Assembly: GCA_023433185.1 (NCBI GenBank)
Contig: JAEZEN010000048.1
Span: 1-8,204 of the forward strand
Length of the DNA stretch: 8,204 nucleotides
Source of the DNA: Pseudomonadota bacterium
GTDB taxonomy: Bacteria > Pseudomonadota > Alphaproteobacteria > Rhizobiales > Kaistiaceae
Direction: 5' to 3'
The notes under the pieces: generated by a model
The model's input: only the letters and a program-made list of their open reading frames with translations
The model's database searches: none
Told to the model about the DNA's origin: nothing
Made by a program: the position numbers and the translations under genes
Shown: positions 5,567 through 8,204 of the stretch, in pieces
How positions within the stretch are numbered: position 1 is the stretch's first letter
How the letters are laid out: every line of letters starts with the position of its first letter

Positions 5567-6946
5567 ATGGACGTGGCAGACATCGAAGCAATCGCCGACC
5601 GCACCGCCACAGGCATCGCGGCCGCCTATCGTTCGGGGGAGACCGATCCGGTCGAGCTCGTCGAATGCCTGCTCGCGCGCATCGACCGCAGCCGCGGCGA
5701 CAACATCTTCATCACCGTCATGCCGGAACGGGCCCGCCGCGAGGCCGCGGCATCGGCGCGGCGCTACCGGGCGGGACGCCCGCTGTCGACGCTCGACGGT
5801 GTGCCGATCGGCTGGAAGGATCTCTTCGACGTCGCCGGGGCACGGACCACGGCCGGCTCGCGCGTGCTGGGCGAAGGCGAGATCAAGACCCGGGACGTGG
5901 GCGTGACGGCCAATGCCGCCCGGATCGGCATGGTGACGGTCGGCAAGCTCAACATGACCGAATTCGCCTATTCGGGCCTCGGCCTCAACCCCCACTACGG
6001 CACGCCCGCCAATCCCAACAGCCCCGACATTCGCCGTTCCCCGGGCGGATCGTCCTCAGGCAGCGGCGCGTCGGTCGCGGCCCGGCTCCTGCCCTGTGCC
6101 GTCGGATCCGACACCGGCGGCTCGGTCCGCATCCCCGCCTCCTATAACGGCGTGGTCGGCTACAAGACCAGCCACGGGCGCGTCGACACCGCCGGCGTGG
6201 TTCCCCTCGCCCGCACCTACGACACCGTCGGCCCGCTCGCCCGCTCCGTCGAGGACTGCATCATGCTCGACCGGGCGCTGCGGGGTACGGTGGGCGCGGA
6301 ACTGACGCGCGCCGACTCCCGTGAACTGACCCTTCTGGTCCCGCTCAACCAGGTCACCGAGGGGCTGGAGGATGCGGTCGGCGACGCATTCGAGCGCTCG
6401 CTCGCGACACTCGCCGCAGCGGGCGTCAGGGTCCGTCGCGAACATGTCGACGCCCTCGATGCCGTCATGGACCTGACCGCCCGCCACGGCACGCTGACCG
6501 CGGCCGAGGCCTACCACGAGTTCCAGGCGCTGATCGACGGCGAACGGGTCGGCGAGATCGACCGCCGCGTCGTCAGCCGGATCATGGACGGCAAGCGCAT
6601 GTCGGCCCACGACGTGATCGCCATCCAGCGCGGGCGGATCGCCATCCGCTCGGCGCTCCGCGAGCAGATGGCCGGCGCCCTGCTCGCCTGGCCGACGACG
6701 CCGATCACGGCCCCCGAACTGGCGCCGCTCGAGGCGAGCGACGAGACCTTCCACCGCACCAATCTCCTGACGCTGCGCAACACCATGCCGGGCAACGTGC
6801 TCGATCTCTGCTGCGTCGCGATGCCCAACGGCCGCAGCGCCGCGGGCATGCCGACGAGCCTCCTCGTCTCCGCGAGCCACGGCGAGGACGAGCGCCTGCT
6901 CGGCGCGGCGATCGAGATCGAGCGCGTGATCGGGGAGGCGGAATGA
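5567..6946 (+). CDS. Amidase-signature family amidohydrolase
   Basis: This 459-residue cytoplasmic amidase of the Ser-cisSer-Lys class hydrolyses a carboxamide to acid plus ammonia or amine. The full triad is visible: Lys84 in GVPIGWKDLFDVAG, the cis-serine Ser162 in GGSSSGSGA (160-168), and the nucleophile Ser186 in GSDTGGSVRIPA (180-191). The 24-residue spacing between the serines is the one seen in GatA and fatty-acid amide hydrolase. The family segments NMTEFAYSGLGLNPHYGTP.NP (129-150) and GVVGYKTSHGRVDTAGVVPLA (195 onward) are also present. Length is normal for a stand-alone amidase. It has no gatB/gatC neighbours, so it is unlikely to be the GatCAB subunit; its place before a carbamoylase and hydantoinase suggests it trims an amide arising in the same pathway. 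The exact substrate cannot be predicted: this family spans aryl amides, malonamate, biuret-type compounds and others. The start is ATG 5567 or GTG 5573, see the ribosome binding site entry. Confidence 0.92.
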   Translation: MDVADIEAIADRTATGIAAAYRSGETDPVELVECLLARIDRSRGDNIFITVMPERARREAAASARRYRAGRPLSTLDGVPIGWKDLFDVAGARTTAGSRVLGEGEIKTRDVGVTANAARIGMVTVGKLNMTEFAYSGLGLNPHYGTPANPNSPDIRRSPGGSSSGSGASVAARLLPCAVGSDTGGSVRIPASYNGVVGYKTSHGRVDTAGVVPLARTYDTVGPLARSVEDCIMLDRALRGTVGAELTRADSRELTLLVPLNQVTEGLEDAVGDAFERSLATLAAAGVRVRREHVDALDAVMDLTARHGTLTAAEAYHEFQALIDGERVGEIDRRVVSRIMDGKRMSAHDVIAIQRGRIAIRSALREQMAGALLAWPTTPITAPELAPLEASDETFHRTNLLTLRNTMPGNVLDLCCVAMPNGRSAAGMPTSLLVSASHGEDERLLGAAIEIERVIGEAE

Positions 6947-6988
6947 GACGCCGTCCGCCATGATCGCCCACAACGCAGACCATCCCTC

Positions 6989-7006
6989 GGCCGCCCGCAG
7001 GCGGCC
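6989..7006 (+). other. Stem-loop between amidase and carbamoylase genes
   Basis: GGCCGCC (6989-6995) pairs perfectly with GGCGGCC (7000-7006) around the four-base loop CGCA. After a three-base internal mismatch, TCC (6983-6985) could pair with GGA (7010-7012). There is no T-tract. The stem ends about 14 bases before the purine-rich ribosome binding site of the next gene, so it could tune that gene's expression or protect the amidase message. Confidence 0.45.
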
Positions 7007-7019
7007 CCCGGACGAGAAG

Positions 7020-7030
7020 AAGGAGGAGGA
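7020..7030 (+). promoter_or_regulatory. Strong Shine-Dalgarno site of the carbamoylase gene
   Basis: AAGGAGGAGGA holds two overlapping AGGAGG-type cores, ending two bases before ATG 7033; the first core (AGGAGG, 7021-7026) is six bases from the start. It is one of the strongest sites in the window and settles the start codon. Confidence 0.75.
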
Positions 7031-7032
7031 AC

Positions 7033-7974
7033 ATGTCCCGGATCGTCAACGTCGCCGCGGCCCAGATGGGCCCGATCGCCCGGTCCGAGACCCGGCGCGA
7101 CGCCGTGCGACGGCTGATCGCGATGATGCGAGAGGCGAAGGCGCGCGGCGCCGAACTCGTCGTCTTTACCGAGCTGGCGCTCACCACCTTCTTTCCGCGC
7201 TGGCTGATCGAGGACGAGGCCGAACTCCACGCCTACTACGAGACGGCGATGCCGGGGCCGGAGACCAGGCCGCTCTTCGACGAAGCGAAGGAACTCGGCG
7301 TCGGCTTCTATCTCGGCTTCGCCGAACTGGTCGTCGAGGACGGGAAGAAACGCCGCTTCAACACCGCCATCCTCGTCGACCGGACGGGCACGATCATCGG
7401 CAAGTACCGGAAGGTCCACCTGCCCGGCCACGCCGAGCCCCAGCCCGGCCGCACCCACCAGCACCTCGAGAAGCGCTACTTCGAGCCCGGCAATCTCGGC
7501 TTTCCGGTGTTCCGCGGATTCGGCGGCGTCATGGGCATGTGCATCTGCAACGACCGCCGCTGGCCGGAGACCTACCGGGTGATGGGCCTCCAGCAGGTCG
7601 AGATGGTCATGTTCGGCTACAACACGCCCTTCGACCATACCGGCCACCCCGACATCGACGGCTTGACCAGCTTCCACAACCATCTATCGATGCAGGCGGG
7701 CGCCTATCAGAACGCGACCTGGGTGATTGGAACGGCCAAGTGCGGGACCGAGGAAGGCTCGAGGATGGTGGGACAGAGCGCGATCATCGCCCCCTCGGGC
7801 GAGATTGTCGCGCAGGCCGTCACGCTCGAGGACGAGGTCATCACCGCGGCTTGCGACCTCGACATGGGCAAGCGCTACCGCGAGACCATCTTCAACTTCG
7901 CCAAGCACCGCGAGCCGGAGGCCTACCGGCTCATCGTCGAGCGGAAGGGCGCGATCCCGCCGCCGGAGGCCTGA
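7033..7974 (+). CDS. hyuC: N-carbamoyl-D-amino acid amidohydrolase (D-carbamoylase), nitrilase superfamily
   Basis: This cytoplasmic enzyme hydrolyses N-carbamoyl-D-amino acids to D-amino acid, CO2 and ammonia, the step after hydantoin ring opening. It is 313 residues, close to the roughly 304 of Agrobacterium D-carbamoylase. The catalytic triad falls at the same numbers as in that enzyme: Glu47 in VVFTELALTTFFPRW, Lys127 in GKYRKVHLPGH, and Cys172 in CICNDRRWPE. Residues known for binding or catalysis there, His129, His144, Arg175, Arg176 and His215, are also present in register. The HLEKRYFEPG block (144-153) is characteristic of D-carbamoylases rather than general nitrilases or beta-ureidopropionases. 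The start ATG 7033 is preceded by an unusually strong AAGGAGGAGGA (7020-7030), predicting high translation. The comparison is from memory of the reference protein, not a computed alignment. Substrate range, and whether it truly prefers D forms, remain inference. Confidence 0.93.
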   Translation: MSRIVNVAAAQMGPIARSETRRDAVRRLIAMMREAKARGAELVVFTELALTTFFPRWLIEDEAELHAYYETAMPGPETRPLFDEAKELGVGFYLGFAELVVEDGKKRRFNTAILVDRTGTIIGKYRKVHLPGHAEPQPGRTHQHLEKRYFEPGNLGFPVFRGFGGVMGMCICNDRRWPETYRVMGLQQVEMVMFGYNTPFDHTGHPDIDGLTSFHNHLSMQAGAYQNATWVIGTAKCGTEEGSRMVGQSAIIAPSGEIVAQAVTLEDEVITAACDLDMGKRYRETIFNFAKHREPEAYRLIVERKGAIPPPEA

Positions 7975-8026
7975 CGGCCCGCTGACAGGACCATGTGAAC
8001 GAGAATCGGGAGAGGAGATCAACGTC

Positions 8027-8204
8027 ATGTCGACAGTCATCAAGGACGGCACCATCGTCGCCGCCGACCGCACCTACAAGGCCGACATCCTGGTCGAAGG
8101 CGAGAAGATCGCCGCCATCGGCGACGACCTCAAGGGCGACACGGTGGTCGATGCCGGCGGCGCCTACGTGATGCCGGGCGGCATCGATCCGCATACCCAT
8201 CTCG
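8027..8204 (+). CDS. hydA: Dihydropyrimidinase / D-hydantoinase, N-terminal part (3' truncated by window edge)
   Basis: The first 59 codons of a cyclic amidohydrolase that opens hydantoin or dihydropyrimidine rings to N-carbamoyl acids in the cytoplasm. ATG 8027 has AGGAG (8013-8017) nine bases upstream. The N-terminal beta-sandwich pattern is clear: VIKDGTIVAADRTYKADILVEGEKIAAIG, then VVDAGGAYVMPGGIDPHTHL. The HxH pair His56 and His58 is the first metal-ligand motif of the amidohydrolase barrel. The family normally runs about 460-490 residues, so most of the protein, including the carboxylated lysine and remaining ligands, lies beyond the window. GGIDPHTHL with this spacing is typical of dihydropyrimidinase/hydantoinase; allantoinase and dihydroorotase share the motif but are less likely next to a D-carbamoylase. 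The gene starts 52 bases after the carbamoylase stop on the same strand, so co-transcription is likely. Confidence 0.88.
   Translation, partial: MSTVIKDGTIVAADRTYKADILVEGEKIAAIGDDLKGDTVVDAGGAYVMPGGIDPHTHL

Overview
The window is uniformly GC-rich with strong G/C third-position bias, and every gene reads on the + strand. Gene content and codon style suggest an alphaproteobacterium (Rhizobiales-like). That is an inference from gene families and composition, because there is no rRNA or other taxonomic marker. The layout is that of one catabolic gene cluster with short or overlapping spacers, cut at both window edges.

Region by region: (1) 1-993 is the C-terminal part of a HyuB/N-methylhydantoinase B-type subunit whose start lies upstream. 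(2) 1080-5356 is a complete four-gene ABC importer of the spermidine/putrescine (Pot) type: a Tat-exported binding protein, two inner-membrane permeases and a TOBE-domain ATPase. (3) 5357-5566 is a 210-base non-coding leader containing two inverted repeats. (4) 5567-6946 is an amidase-signature hydrolase. (5) 7033-7974 is a nitrilase-superfamily enzyme that aligns, from memory and without gaps through its active site, with Agrobacterium N-carbamoyl-D-amino acid amidohydrolase. (6) 8027-8204 is the first 59 codons of a dihydropyrimidinase/D-hydantoinase, cut by the window end just after its first metal-binding HxH.

Taken together, the cluster looks like an uptake-and-hydrolysis module for a cyclic ureide or imide (hydantoin/dihydropyrimidine-like). 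The importer brings substrate in, the metal-dependent hydantoinase opens the ring to an N-carbamoyl compound, the carbamoylase releases the amino acid with CO2 and ammonia, and the amidase cuts a further amide. A HyuA/HyuB enzyme would give a second, ATP-dependent ring-opening route. The actual substrate cannot be read from the sequence.

The most notable points are: the importer ATPase carries Asp-Ala instead of Asp-Glu at the end of Walker B, so the catalytic glutamate is missing; two mechanistically different hydantoinase systems share one locus; and each gap of 86 bases or more contains a G+C-rich stem-loop without a T-tract, the best being a perfect 11-bp stem between the binding-protein and permease genes. 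I found no RNA genes, CRISPR arrays, insertion sequences or other mobile elements.
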